Assembly: GCA_009702045.1 (NCBI GenBank) | Contig: WLIV01000030.1 | Coordinates: 1 to 42,671 of the forward strand | DNA: 42,671 bases | Origin: Actinomycetota bacterium | Lineage (GTDB): Bacteria > Actinomycetota > Acidimicrobiia > Acidimicrobiales > Ilumatobacteraceae | Direction: 5' to 3' | Part shown: in pieces, positions 34,903 to 42,442 of the stretch | How the letters are laid out: the number at the start of each line of letters is the position of its first letter | Numbering within the stretch: position 1 is the first letter of the stretch | The notes under the pieces: generated by a model | What the model was told of the DNA's origin: nothing | Databases searched by the model: none | What the model saw: the letters and a program-made list of their open reading frames with translations, nothing else | Program-made: the position numbers and the translations under genes

Positions 34903-35745
34903 TCAGCGGTACCAACCGCGGTTGATGTCGAGATGCTTGGAGTAGCCGGCGAACTTCGGGGCGCGGCGCTCGGTGAAACTGGCGACACCCTCCTGGAAAT
35001 CGGCGTGGCTCGTGTGCTCGGAGACCTGCACGATCGAGGTCATGCGCGCTTCCTCCATGCCACGTTCCAGGTCGGCGTGCACCTGTGCCTTGATCGAGGC
35101 CAGCGAGAACGGTGAACAGTTCAGCGCCAACTCACGCGCATACGCCAAGGTCGCCGGCAGCAGTTCCTCCGGCTCGAACACCTTGTTCAGCAGGCCCAAC
35201 TGCAGCGCCTCCTCGGCGGTCACCACTCGGGCCGACAACAGCAGGTCCATCGCATTGGTGACCCCGATCAGCCGCGGCAACACCCAGGACAGTGCGTTTT
35301 CGGCGGGCAAGCCGCGACGGGAGAACGAGGTGGTGAACTTGGCCGTGGTGGACGCGAACCGCAGGTCGGTGCAGGCCACCTGGATGAAGCCGATACCAGC
35401 CGCCGCGCCGTTGACCGCGGCGATGATCGTCTTGGGGATCGACCACGGCAACGTGAGTGGGTAGCGGCGAATGGATGCCATCGGCTTACCGCGCTTGGCC
35501 GAGTCCTCCAGTGCCTGCATGTCGAGCCCGGGGCAGAACGACCTTCCGGCACCGGTGACAACAATGACGCGCACGGCCGGGTCGTCGCCGGCCGCGAGCA
35601 GCGTGGCGAAGTACTCCTCCTCCAACTCGATCGTCCAGCCGTTGTTGCGGTCGGGACGGTTGAACGTCAGCAGCAGCACCCCGGCGTCGTCGAGTTCACG
35701 CAGGACCGTGATGGACTCCGGGTAGGAGTAGGTGGACTCGCTCAT
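34903..35745 (-). CDS. Crotonase-fold enoyl-CoA hydratase/isomerase family protein
   Basis: 280-residue crotonase, first gene of the operon with the dehydrogenase-like protein and CAR. GAGRSFCPGLDMQ supplies the first oxyanion-hole segment and NGAAAGIGF the second. At the hydratase glutamate positions it has a Ser/Phe (TTSFSRRG) and Asp (NAMDLLLSA), the same subgroup pattern as the 23225 protein, with an extra Glu in PAEN. ATG 35745 has AGGGAGCG upstream; an in-frame alternative at 35766 adds seven residues. The dehydrogenase start is 17 bases after its stop. Confidence 0.9.
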   Translation of the reverse strand: MSESTYSYPESITVLRELDDAGVLLLTFNRPDRNNGWTIELEEEYFATLLAAGDDPAVRVIVVTGAGRSFCPGLDMQALEDSAKRGKPMASIRRYPLTLPWSIPKTIIAAVNGAAAGIGFIQVACTDLRFASTTAKFTTSFSRRGLPAENALSWVLPRLIGVTNAMDLLLSARVVTAEEALQLGLLNKVFEPEELLPATLAYARELALNCSPFSLASIKAQVHADLERGMEEARMTSIVQVSEHTSHADFQEGVASFTERRAPKFAGYSKHLDINRGWYR

Positions 35746-35758
35746 GACGCTCCCTAAT

Positions 35759-35785
35759 TCGCTCAATCGTCTAGAAGATTAGCGA
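35759..35785. promoter_or_regulatory. Imperfect palindrome in divergent region
   Basis: TCGCT-C-AATC-G-TCTAGA-A-GATT-AGCGA is an inverted repeat over 27 bases with one bulged base and one mismatch in the inner arms, centred on TCTAGA. It is an AT-rich island between the divergent crotonase (start 35745) and SDR (start 35852), and looks like an operator for a dimeric regulator. No regulator gene is adjacent. Confidence 0.5.
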
Positions 35786-35851
35786 CGGTAACACTACGCT
35801 CGGACGCTGCCGACAACTAGCCTCCACGTTCGGACCAACCAGGAGGCTGCA

Positions 35852-36646
35852 ATGGCTGTTTCGTCGCTGTTCGACGTCGAAGGCAAGGTGTACGTGATCA
35901 CGGGGAGCACCTCGGGGATCGGGCTGATGATGGCGCGTGGCCTGGTCGAGGCCGGCGCCACCGTGGTGGTCACCAGCCGCAAGGCCCAGGCATGTGCCGA
36001 TGTTGTGGCCGAGTTGTCGCAGATCGGCAGCTGCCTGGCGATCCCGTCCGACGTGTCCAGCGAGGACGGCTGCCGCGCGCTACGCGATGCCGTCGCCGAA
36101 CGATTCCCCGACGGCATCCACGCGCTGGTCAACAACGCGGCCAACACGTGGGGTGCGCCGCTGGCCGAGCACGACACGAAGTCGTGGAACCGGGTCTTCG
36201 ACCTGAACGTGGGCGGCTCGTTCCACTGCTCCAAGTTCTTCCGTCCCCTGCTCGATGCCGCGTCCACGCCGGACGACCCCAGCCGCATCGTGAATTTCTC
36301 GTCGGTGACAGCCTTCGCCGTGCCCGAGGACGAGACCTACAGCTACACCGCCTCCAAGGCCGCGCTGCTACACCTCACCAAGCACCTGGCGCGCCGCTTG
36401 GCGCCGAAGATTACGGTCAACTGCATCGTGCCCGGAGCCTTCCCGTCGCGCATGATGAAGGCGGCCTTCGAGACCAAGGGCGACGAGATCGCGGCCTCGG
36501 CTCCGATGCAACGCGCCGGCCGGCAGGACGACGCGGTCGGGGCGTTGATCTACCTGACGTCACGCGCCTCGTCGTGGGTCACGGGCGAACACCTCGTGGT
36601 CGACGGCGGCACCGTCAATTGCGTGACCTCGGGTAGCTCCGACTGA
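35852..36646 (+). CDS. SDR-family oxidoreductase
   Basis: 264-residue classical SDR. TGSTSGIG at 17-24, Ser151, Tyr165 and Lys169 (YTASK) and HLVVDGGTVN near the end are present. The NNAG motif reads NNAAN (94-98), a minor variant. TSRK after the second strand favours NADPH. AGGAGG seven bases before the ATG is a strong ribosome binding site. It is monocistronic, divergent from the crotonase operon, and nearly abuts (8 bases) the convergent SDR at 36655. It may reduce an aldehyde or ketone derived from the CAR pathway; inferred from position only. Confidence 0.9.
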   Translation: MAVSSLFDVEGKVYVITGSTSGIGLMMARGLVEAGATVVVTSRKAQACADVVAELSQIGSCLAIPSDVSSEDGCRALRDAVAERFPDGIHALVNNAANTWGAPLAEHDTKSWNRVFDLNVGGSFHCSKFFRPLLDAASTPDDPSRIVNFSSVTAFAVPEDETYSYTASKAALLHLTKHLARRLAPKITVNCIVPGAFPSRMMKAAFETKGDEIAASAPMQRAGRQDDAVGALIYLTSRASSWVTGEHLVVDGGTVNCVTSGSSD

Positions 36647-36654
36647 TCCTGCGC

Positions 36655-37596
36655 TCAGGCGAGGCCGACCAGGCGCTCGCTCAACTCCCACAACGCGTCG
36701 GCACGGGCACCGTCGAGCGCGTACGCACGTACACCCTCGGTCGGATACTTCTCCTCGGTCACTGCCGAGACGTGGCAGTCCTCGAGGTACGCCCCGCCGT
36801 GGCCGTCGAGTTGCGCAGAGGTTGCAGCCCACACCGAGGTCGCCGCGCCCTGCGGGATGGTCTTCCAGCCGAAGCCTGCTCGCTTCGCCGCGCGCTCGGC
36901 GATGAGCGCGCTCATTTCCGGCGTCATGTGCCGACCCAGTTCGGTCCGGATGCCACCCGGATGCACCGAGAACGCCTGCACACCACGGTCGCCATAACGC
37001 CGCTGGAAACCGACCGCCAGCAGTGCGTTCGCGGTCTTCGCCCGGCCGTACGCACGGAACGGGTCGTACGCCGTGCGCTCGAAGTTCCAGTCGTCCAGGT
37101 CCACGTCGGACGACACATGGCCGTACGAGCTGAGCGACACCAGCCGTGACGGTGCACCGGCCACCAGCGCCGGTGCGAGCAGGACCGACAGCAGGAAGTG
37201 CCCGAGGTGGTTCGTGCCGAACTGCAGCTCGAACCCGTCGACCGTGGTGCTCTGCGGGCAGGCCATGATGCCGGCGTTGTTGATCAGCATGTCGATCGTC
37301 GAGTGGCGAGAAAGAAAGTCGGCGGCGAACGCACGCACCGATGCCAGCGATGCCAGCTCCAGCACACCCACCTCGAGGTCCGCGTGCGGCACGCTGGCCC
37401 GGATGCGGTCGGCTGCGGCGTTGCCGCGGGCGACATCGCGCACGGCCAGTGTGATCGACGCCCCGTGGGCTGCCAGTGCTCGGGCGGTCTCCTCGCCGAG
37501 TCCGGTGGAGGCACCGGTGATGACAGCCCGACGACCAGAAAGGTCGAGACCGGCGAGGACGTCGTCAGTGGTGGAGGAGGGTCCGAAATCGCTCAT
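36655..37596 (-). CDS. Retinol dehydrogenase-like SDR
   Basis: 313-residue SDR of the retinol dehydrogenase/WWOX-like group, longer than the FabG-like SDRs here. TGASTGLG is at 27-34, NNAGIM at 106-111, catalytic Tyr183 and Lys187 (YGRAK) with Ser156/157. The NH-LGHF segment (TNHLGHFLL) is typical of this group. It probably oxidises or reduces a hydrophobic alcohol or aldehyde. The start lies 10 bases from a perfect inverted repeat (37607-37633). Confidence 0.88.
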   Translation of the reverse strand: MSDFGPSSTTDDVLAGLDLSGRRAVITGASTGLGEETARALAAHGASITLAVRDVARGNAAADRIRASVPHADLEVGVLELASLASVRAFAADFLSRHSTIDMLINNAGIMACPQSTTVDGFELQFGTNHLGHFLLSVLLAPALVAGAPSRLVSLSSYGHVSSDVDLDDWNFERTAYDPFRAYGRAKTANALLAVGFQRRYGDRGVQAFSVHPGGIRTELGRHMTPEMSALIAERAAKRAGFGWKTIPQGAATSVWAATSAQLDGHGGAYLEDCHVSAVTEEKYPTEGVRAYALDGARADALWELSERLVGLA

Positions 37597-37606
37597 GTCG
37601 AAGTCT

Positions 37607-37633
37607 CGCAGACGACCCTGCGGACCGTCTGCG
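37607..37633 (-). promoter_or_regulatory. 8-bp inverted repeat upstream of SDR
   Basis: CGCAGACG and CGTCTGCG form a perfect inverted repeat with an 11-base spacer, 10 bases upstream of the minus-strand SDR start. It could be an operator or a leader hairpin that hides the ribosome binding site. A second perfect palindrome, CGAAGGCCTTCG at 37693-37704, lies further upstream in the same intergenic region; its role is unknown. Confidence 0.45.
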
Positions 37634-37731
37634 GGGTGTCCAACTGGTCGGGTTGTACGGCGGCGTCACGAGCCCCGCGGCGAGCACACGGTCGAAGGCC
37701 TTCGTTGCCGAAAGAATTCCTGCTTCCCCTC

Positions 37732-37767
37732 TTGACATACGAACAAACGTTCGCTATTCTTGTTGAT
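37732..37767 (+). promoter_or_regulatory. Sigma-A promoter with embedded LexA (SOS) box
   Basis: TTGACA (37732-37737) and TATTCT (37755-37760) are separated by exactly 17 bases. Within the spacer CGAAC-AAAC-GTTCG (37740-37753) fits the mycobacterial/Gram-positive LexA box CGAAC-N4-GTTCG. LexA bound there would block RNA polymerase. Transcription should start about position 37767, at the ATG of the HNH gene, implying a leaderless mRNA. Known family context: several Mycobacterium tuberculosis 13E12-family genes are LexA-controlled. Confidence 0.85.
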
Positions 37768-38997
37768 ATGGAAGACGCCCTCGAACTCCTTGACCTCGCC
37801 GTCGGCGGGGTGGCGATGTTCGAAGGTTCGCGGCTACTCGACAACGACCTGCGTTCCGCAGTGCTCGGTGTACAACGTCATATCGACCGATTGAAGGTGT
37901 TGCACGCGGGGTTGCTGCACGAGGCCGACAAGCGGCGAGTGTGGGATATCGCTGGCTACCGCGATGTGGCCGATTGGCTCGCGGGTGTCACCAAGACCTC
38001 GAAGGGTGATGCAGCGTCACGGGCTCGGTTGGGCGCTGCGCTGGGCGCTTCGGATGCGTTGAAGCAGGCCGCCGAGAACGGCGACGTCTCGGCGGCGACC
38101 GCGGAGTCGTTGTTCGACGCGCTGGCCGACCGTCCGTCCGGCGCGAGCGATGCCGACGTCGAGGAGTTAGTGGAGGCGTGCAAAGGCGCCGACCCACGCG
38201 ACGCGAAGTCGGCCGGTGAGCAATGGCGCGATCGGCACTCCGGTGAGACGGCCGAACAGGCCGAGGAGCGGCGGTACGCGAAGCGGTCGGTCCGCACCCG
38301 CAACCTGGGCGACGGTATGGGGCAACTGACAGCGATCTTGCCGTTGCTCGATCTTCGCCAGGTCACCAACTCGATCTCGCATGTCGCGGGGAAGCCGTGC
38401 GAGGCCGATGAGCGCACCACCGAACAGCGCTTGGCGGACGGGCTGGTGCAGTTGTGCATCGCCTACGCCAAGGGTCAGGTGGCTGGCGGTCGCGAGAAGC
38501 CGACGCTGCTGATCACCACCACGGCGGATGCGTACACCGGCCGCACCGCTGACGACGGGTTCACTGCCCATGGCGACCGTGTCCCCGCACATCTCGTGCG
38601 CTTCCTCGCCGAGCAGGCCAACCTGCAGCGCGTGCTGATCGCCGGGGCACACATCCTCGATCTGGGGCGCGAGGTGCGGTACGCCACCGACGCCCAATAC
38701 AAGGCGTTGGTGGTGCGCGACGGTGGCTGCCGCCGGCCCGGGTGTCACATCCCGGCGGCATGGTGCGATATCGACCACCTGCTCGCCTGGGAGGACGGCG
38801 GAGCCACCGACCTCGACAACCTGGTGATGTGGTGCCGCCACCACCACACGCAGAAGCACCGGCCCGGTGTCACCGTGTTGGGTGGGGTCGACGATCTGCG
38901 GCTGCGGTTGGCCGACGGCACCATCGTGCACTGTCCGCCGAAGGGCAACCCGGCTGGGCGATCGGCGACACGACCACGAACCGAGGCGGCGGCCTGA
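37768..38997 (+). CDS. DUF222 / HNH endonuclease domain protein (13E12 type), SOS-promoter copy
   Basis: 409-residue DUF222/HNH protein. An N-terminal helical DUF222 part includes AGYRDVADWLAGVTK and RLGAALGASD; the C-terminal HNH nuclease motif has CRRPGCHIPAAWCDIDHLLAW and NLVMWCRHHHTQKH. DNA cleavage or binding after DNA damage is inferred from the HNH motif and the LexA-type promoter directly upstream. ATG 37768 is set by that promoter: it coincides with the expected transcription start, and the upstream open frame belongs to the antisense of the SDR. The same ATGGAAG opening is seen in the copy at 5701. After the stop comes 196 bases without a gene, with a short tandem repeat at 39064-39092. 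Confidence 0.92.
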   Translation: MEDALELLDLAVGGVAMFEGSRLLDNDLRSAVLGVQRHIDRLKVLHAGLLHEADKRRVWDIAGYRDVADWLAGVTKTSKGDAASRARLGAALGASDALKQAAENGDVSAATAESLFDALADRPSGASDADVEELVEACKGADPRDAKSAGEQWRDRHSGETAEQAEERRYAKRSVRTRNLGDGMGQLTAILPLLDLRQVTNSISHVAGKPCEADERTTEQRLADGLVQLCIAYAKGQVAGGREKPTLLITTTADAYTGRTADDGFTAHGDRVPAHLVRFLAEQANLQRVLIAGAHILDLGREVRYATDAQYKALVVRDGGCRRPGCHIPAAWCDIDHLLAWEDGGATDLDNLVMWCRHHHTQKHRPGVTVLGGVDDLRLRLADGTIVHCPPKGNPAGRSATRPRTEAAA

Positions 38998-39063
38998 CGC
39001 CCGAACCCGTCACCGGGGCCACCGGCTCGCAGCACCACCAGGGTGCGCGAGCCGGTACGGGCG

Positions 39064-39092
39064 CGTGTGCTGGCGTGTGTGCTGGCGTGTGT
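39064..39092. repeat. Short imperfect tandem repeat
   Basis: A 12-base unit reading GCGTGTGTGCTG recurs a little over twice in 39064-39092, in the spacer after the HNH gene. It is a small simple-sequence expansion with no evident function. Confidence 0.55.
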
Positions 39093-39193
39093 GACCAGAA
39101 CCGGAGGCGCGGTTGCACCTTGTGCTGTGCGATGGATCGGTGAAGAATCGCCGTGTGCCGCTGCTTGCGGCCGTTTGATCGAGGGGGCAGGCC

Positions 39194-40654
39194 ATGCGGC
39201 TGCGGGTGCTCGCCACGGGGTCCACGGGCTATATCGGGGGCCGGCTGGTGCCACGCTTGCTCGAGCGCGGGCACGAGGTGCGGTGCATCACCCGCGATGC
39301 ACCGCGGCTGGCCGGCCGAAACTGGCAGGCAGAGATCATCGAGGGCGACCTGCTCGACCGGGATGCGGTCGCCCGGGCGATGGTCGGTGTGGACGTTGCG
39401 TACTACCTGGCGCACTCGATGACGTCGGAGCGAGCGTTCCGGGAAATCGATCGGGAGATGGCCACGATCTTCGGCCAGGAAGCCGCTCGCGCGGGCGTCA
39501 CACGCATCGTCTATCTGGGTGGCCTCGGCGACCCCGACAAGGTGCACAGCAAGCACCTGGTGTCGCGCCAGGAGGTGGGGCGAGCGCTGGCCGCTGCGGG
39601 CGTGCCAGTGGTCGAGTTCCGCGCGGCCGTGATCGTTGGGTCGGGCTCGGCCAGTTTCGAAATGCTCCGCCATCTCACGGAGCGACTGCCGTTCATGATC
39701 ACCCCGCGCTGGGTGGACACACGGTGCCAGCCGATCGGCATGCGCGCTGTGCTCGACTATCTGCTCGAAGCGCTCGATCATCCCACTGCCGATGGCGTGT
39801 ACGAGATCGGTGGCAGCGATGTCCTCAGCTACCGAGAGATGATGCAGATCTATGCACGGGTACGCGGTCTGCGGCGGGTCATCGTCGCCGCGCGGGTTCC
39901 GTGGCCGCAGCTCAGTAGCCGCTTCGTCGGTCTCCTCACACCGATTCCGTACCGGCTGGCGCGGTCGCTGGTCGAGAGCCTCCGCACGGAGGTCATCGTG
40001 CGCGACGACCGGGCGTTGCGCGAGTTCGCCGTGCAGCCGGTCAGCTACCACGAGTCGCTCACCCGCACGCTGGCCCGTGTGGCCTCCGACCAGGTGGAGA
40101 CGACGTGGGCCTCCAGCATCGCCACCGGCAGCGACCGGTTTGAAGGACGTCACCTATCGACCTACGAGGGGATGCTCTACGAGCGGCACGCGCTGAACAT
40201 CGCGGCATCTCCCGAGCAAGCGTTCGCAGTGATCTGTTCGCTCGGCGGGGATGTCGGCTGGCCCGCCGGCAACTGGCTGTGGCAGACCCGCGGGCTGCTC
40301 GACCGTTTCGTCGGTGGCGTCGGGATGCGGCGTGGTCGACGCCACCCCCGCGAGTTGATGCTCGGCGAACCGGTCGATTTCTGGCGAGTCGAGGCACTCC
40401 AGAAAGACAAACTGCTTCGCCTGCGAGCCGAGATGAAACTGCCGGGCGCCGCGTGGCTGCAGTTCGAAGTGGCCGAACGTGAGGGTGGATGCGCCGTCGA
40501 ACAGACCGCCTTCTACGACCCGCGCGGCTTCCTCGGATACGTCTACTGGTATCTGGTCCTGCCGTTCCACCGATTCGTGTTCCCCGGCCTACTCACGGCA
40601 ATCCGCGAGCGCGCCGAGGCCGAGCGTGCGGCGGTAGACCCTTCCGTCGTGTGA
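39194..40654 (+). CDS. Extended SDR-family NAD(P)-binding protein with C-terminal DUF2867-type domain
   Basis: 486-residue protein. The N-terminal Rossmann half starts MRLRVLATGSTGYIGG (cofactor loop TGSTGYIGG at 8-16) and contains YYLAHSM and YLGGLGDP, as in atypical/extended SDRs. The C-terminal ~180 residues (from about 300) include SPEQAFAVICSLGGDVGWPAGNWLW and end in FYDPRGFLGYVYWYLVLPFHRFVF, typical of the DUF2867 fusion family, including a hydrophobic end. The function is unknown, probably NAD(P)H-dependent reduction. GAGGGGGC precedes the ATG. It is monocistronic. Confidence 0.85.
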   Translation: MRLRVLATGSTGYIGGRLVPRLLERGHEVRCITRDAPRLAGRNWQAEIIEGDLLDRDAVARAMVGVDVAYYLAHSMTSERAFREIDREMATIFGQEAARAGVTRIVYLGGLGDPDKVHSKHLVSRQEVGRALAAAGVPVVEFRAAVIVGSGSASFEMLRHLTERLPFMITPRWVDTRCQPIGMRAVLDYLLEALDHPTADGVYEIGGSDVLSYREMMQIYARVRGLRRVIVAARVPWPQLSSRFVGLLTPIPYRLARSLVESLRTEVIVRDDRALREFAVQPVSYHESLTRTLARVASDQVETTWASSIATGSDRFEGRHLSTYEGMLYERHALNIAASPEQAFAVICSLGGDVGWPAGNWLWQTRGLLDRFVGGVGMRRGRRHPRELMLGEPVDFWRVEALQKDKLLRLRAEMKLPGAAWLQFEVAEREGGCAVEQTAFYDPRGFLGYVYWYLVLPFHRFVFPGLLTAIRERAEAERAAVDPSVV

Positions 40655-40711
40655 GCCATTGGCGCGGATACGTCGAGGTGACGGTGGTCTTCACAGCTGC
40701 CCACCTGCGCA

Positions 40712-40752
40712 CGCCACTCACACTGAAAGTGACAGTGACAGTGACAGTGGCG
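40712..40752. repeat. GTGACA triplet inside a long inverted repeat
   Basis: Three tandem GTGACA units (40729-40746) lie inside an inverted repeat whose outer arms are CGCCACT (40712-40718) and AGTGGCG (40746-40752). An inner CACT-GAA-AGTG can also pair, so the RNA could adopt alternative hairpins. It sits between the extended SDR and the metallo-beta-lactamase-fold gene. It may be a transcription stop or operator; inferred. Confidence 0.55.
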
Positions 40753-40829
40753 ATCTAGGGTGCACCTTCGAGACAACGCGTTCGCCCCCGCAGGGTTCCG
40801 CCGCTCCCTACACAAAAGAAAGAGCCCTG

Positions 40830-41666
40830 ATGTCATTCGCCCCGGTTGCGCCGACCATCCACATTCCGCCGACCAAGATCGCGAACGACACCCACGTGAT
40901 CCATCAGGTGCAGCCGGCACTCGGGGAACCGATCTTTGTGTTCTTGAACTCGATGCTGATCCTGGGCAAGGAGCCGATGATCGTCGACACCGGTTCGCCG
41001 GCGAACCGCACGCAGTGGCAGGAGGACGTCTTCTCGTTGGTCGACCCCAAGGATGTGCGCTGGATCTTCCTTTCACACGACGACGTCGACCACTCGGGCA
41101 ACCTCGAGGAGGCGATGACCGCGTGTCCGAACGCGACATTGGTGTGCAACTGGGCAATGGTCGAACGGCATACGAACTGCTTCGACTTCCCCCTCGATCG
41201 ATGCCGCTGGCTGATGGACGGCGAGTCCCTCGATATCGGCGACCGGGTCCTGCAGGCCGTGCGCCCGCCGGTGTTCGACTCGCCCACCACGCGCGGGCTG
41301 TACGACCCGAGCACCGGTGTCTACTGGGCGGCGGACGCCTTCGCCTCGCCAGTCCCCGACCCGCACATGGCCATCGCCGACCTGGACAAGGAGTTCTGGC
41401 ACGAGATGCTGAAGGTCTTCTCGATGGGCGCCGTCAGCCCGTGGCTGTCGATGGTGGATCCAGTGAAGTTCGGCCACTGCGTCGACCGCATTCAGAACCT
41501 GGACATCACCACCATCGCCTCCGGCCATAGCCCGATACTCGAAGGCGCGCTGATCGACGAAGCGTTCGCCCGCATCCGCATGAGCCCCACACTCGATCCG
41601 CCCGTGCTGCCGGATCACTCCGTCCTCCAGCAGATCATCGCCGCCGTTTCACAGCCGCCAACCTGA
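40830..41666 (+). CDS. Metallo-beta-lactamase-fold protein (diiron-type HxDxDH motif)
   Basis: 278-residue metallo-beta-lactamase-fold protein. The metal motif is His83-x-Asp85-x-Asp87-His88 (SHDDVDHSGN), with the second classical His replaced by Asp, like the HxExDH variant of flavodiiron/ODP-type proteins. Later ligands are Asp in AADAFAS and His in SGHSPIL. The fold suggests a hydrolase or oxygen-sensing diiron protein without a flavodoxin domain. AAAGAAAGAG lies upstream of the ATG. The function is uncertain. Confidence 0.86.
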   Translation: MSFAPVAPTIHIPPTKIANDTHVIHQVQPALGEPIFVFLNSMLILGKEPMIVDTGSPANRTQWQEDVFSLVDPKDVRWIFLSHDDVDHSGNLEEAMTACPNATLVCNWAMVERHTNCFDFPLDRCRWLMDGESLDIGDRVLQAVRPPVFDSPTTRGLYDPSTGVYWAADAFASPVPDPHMAIADLDKEFWHEMLKVFSMGAVSPWLSMVDPVKFGHCVDRIQNLDITTIASGHSPILEGALIDEAFARIRMSPTLDPPVLPDHSVLQQIIAAVSQPPT

Positions 41667-41675
41667 CCAGTTGCG

Positions 41676-41699
41676 CGCGGACATCGCGAGGCGTCCGCG
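41676..41699 (+). terminator. Possible terminator hairpin between convergent genes
   Basis: CGCGGAC (41676-41682) pairs with GTCCGCG (41693-41699) around a 10-base loop, 9 bases after the metallo-beta-lactamase-fold gene stop and before the convergent VapC gene end. No U-tract follows. It may work in either direction. Confidence 0.5.
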
Positions 41700-41720
41700 T
41701 CGCCAACGCTCTGCTGCGAC

Positions 41721-42119
41721 TCAATCGGACGCGCGTACCAGGACGCCCGGCAGGTCGGCGAAGCCGGCGCGATCGAAGGTGACCACAGTTCGGTTCGTGG
41801 CCCGCGCCGTGGCCGCGATGATCAGATCGTGCGCTCCGCGCGGGCGACCAGCGCTGCGGACCGCAACGAGCAACGCCGTGTGCGCCCTCGCGACATCGAC
41901 TCCGTAGTCGATGACCTGAAGCGTTGCGAGTACATCGTCGAGGAAGGCGCGGCGATTCGTTCGTCGACGGCCAGAGGCCAGCTCGACACCGACGCCGAGT
42001 TCAGCAACGGTGATCGCCGCGATCGCCGGTTCGTCGTCGTCGGCGATCATGCGATCCAGATCAAACGCTCCTCGCCCAGCAGCGATCAGCACATTGGTGT
42101 CGAGCAGCAGTGCAGTCAG
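41721..42119 (-). CDS. VapC-type PIN-domain toxin (probable CTG start)
   Basis: 132-residue PIN-domain ribonuclease toxin. The acidic residues expected of the active site are present if translation starts at the CTG at 42119: Asp7 in LLLDTNVLIA, a Glu in VAELGVGVE, Asp in RGAHDLIIAATA and Asp in TFDRAGFADL. The first standard start in frame is GTG at 42092, which would delete the Asp. No ATG, GTG or TTG lies in frame between it and the antitoxin stop, and the CTG overlaps that stop in a typical 4-base CTGA coupling. It is the second gene of an antitoxin-toxin operon. RNA target unknown. Confidence 0.88.
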   Translation of the reverse strand: MTALLLDTNVLIAAGRGAFDLDRMIADDDEPAIAAITVAELGVGVELASGRRRTNRRAFLDDVLATLQVIDYGVDVARAHTALLVAVRSAGRPRGAHDLIIAATARATNRTVVTFDRAGFADLPGVLVRASD

Positions 42120-42358
42120 AACCGCTCCTCGGTGACCAGTTGCGAACGGAGATCGGCCACCTCGCCGCTCCAGTCGGCATCGACGCGGTGCCGGCGAAGC
42201 AACTCTTTGGCAAGGGCGCCCGAGGCCGCCTTGGCGGGCTCGAGTTGAGCGATGACTTTGCCACGGCGGACGATTCTGAAGGTCTCGTGTCGGTGCTCGA
42301 CCGCGTCAAGGAGATCAGCGAAGCTCCGCGACGCCTCGGTGGCAGTGATCTCTGGCAT
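42116..42358 (-). CDS. Phd/YefM-family antitoxin
   Basis: 80-residue antitoxin of the Phd/YefM (prevent-host-death) type. The N-terminal TATEASRSFADLLDAVEHRHETFRI, then RRGKVIAQLEP, are the DNA-binding core; the C-terminal part would wrap the toxin. It neutralises VapC and represses the operon. A palindrome GATTAT-CTG-ATAATC lies 8-22 bases upstream, and a TAATCT -10 element six bases before the ATG suggests a leaderless mRNA. Upstream is the end of a thioesterase gene on the same strand, so the pair may also be co-transcribed from there. Confidence 0.92.
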   Translation of the reverse strand: MPEITATEASRSFADLLDAVEHRHETFRIVRRGKVIAQLEPAKAASGALAKELLRRHRVDADWSGEVADLRSQLVTEERF

Positions 42359-42365
42359 GCAGTCA

Positions 42366-42380
42366 GATTATCTGATAATC
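42366..42380. promoter_or_regulatory. Antitoxin operator palindrome
   Basis: GATTAT-CTG-ATAATC is a perfect 6-bp inverted repeat overlapping the likely -10 element of the toxin-antitoxin operon. Binding of the Phd-type antitoxin here would give the autoregulation usual for such modules. Confidence 0.65.
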
Positions 42381-42442
42381 GGAGAACCGACGACCCCGAC
42401 AGCTACCCGCATCGCTAACGCTCTGCAGCGAGGGTGAACCGC

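Noticed and set aside
196-35745. Cholesterol-degradation gene cluster
   Set aside because: Racemase, FadE-like and P450 genes fit side-chain chemistry, but no KshA/KshB, KstD, HsaA-D or Mce genes are present in the window.
39064-39092. CRISPR-like repeat
   Set aside because: Only a little over two short imperfect units without spacers.
41676-41699. Classical intrinsic terminator
   Set aside because: A good stem exists, but there is no U-tract; kept only as a low-confidence feature.
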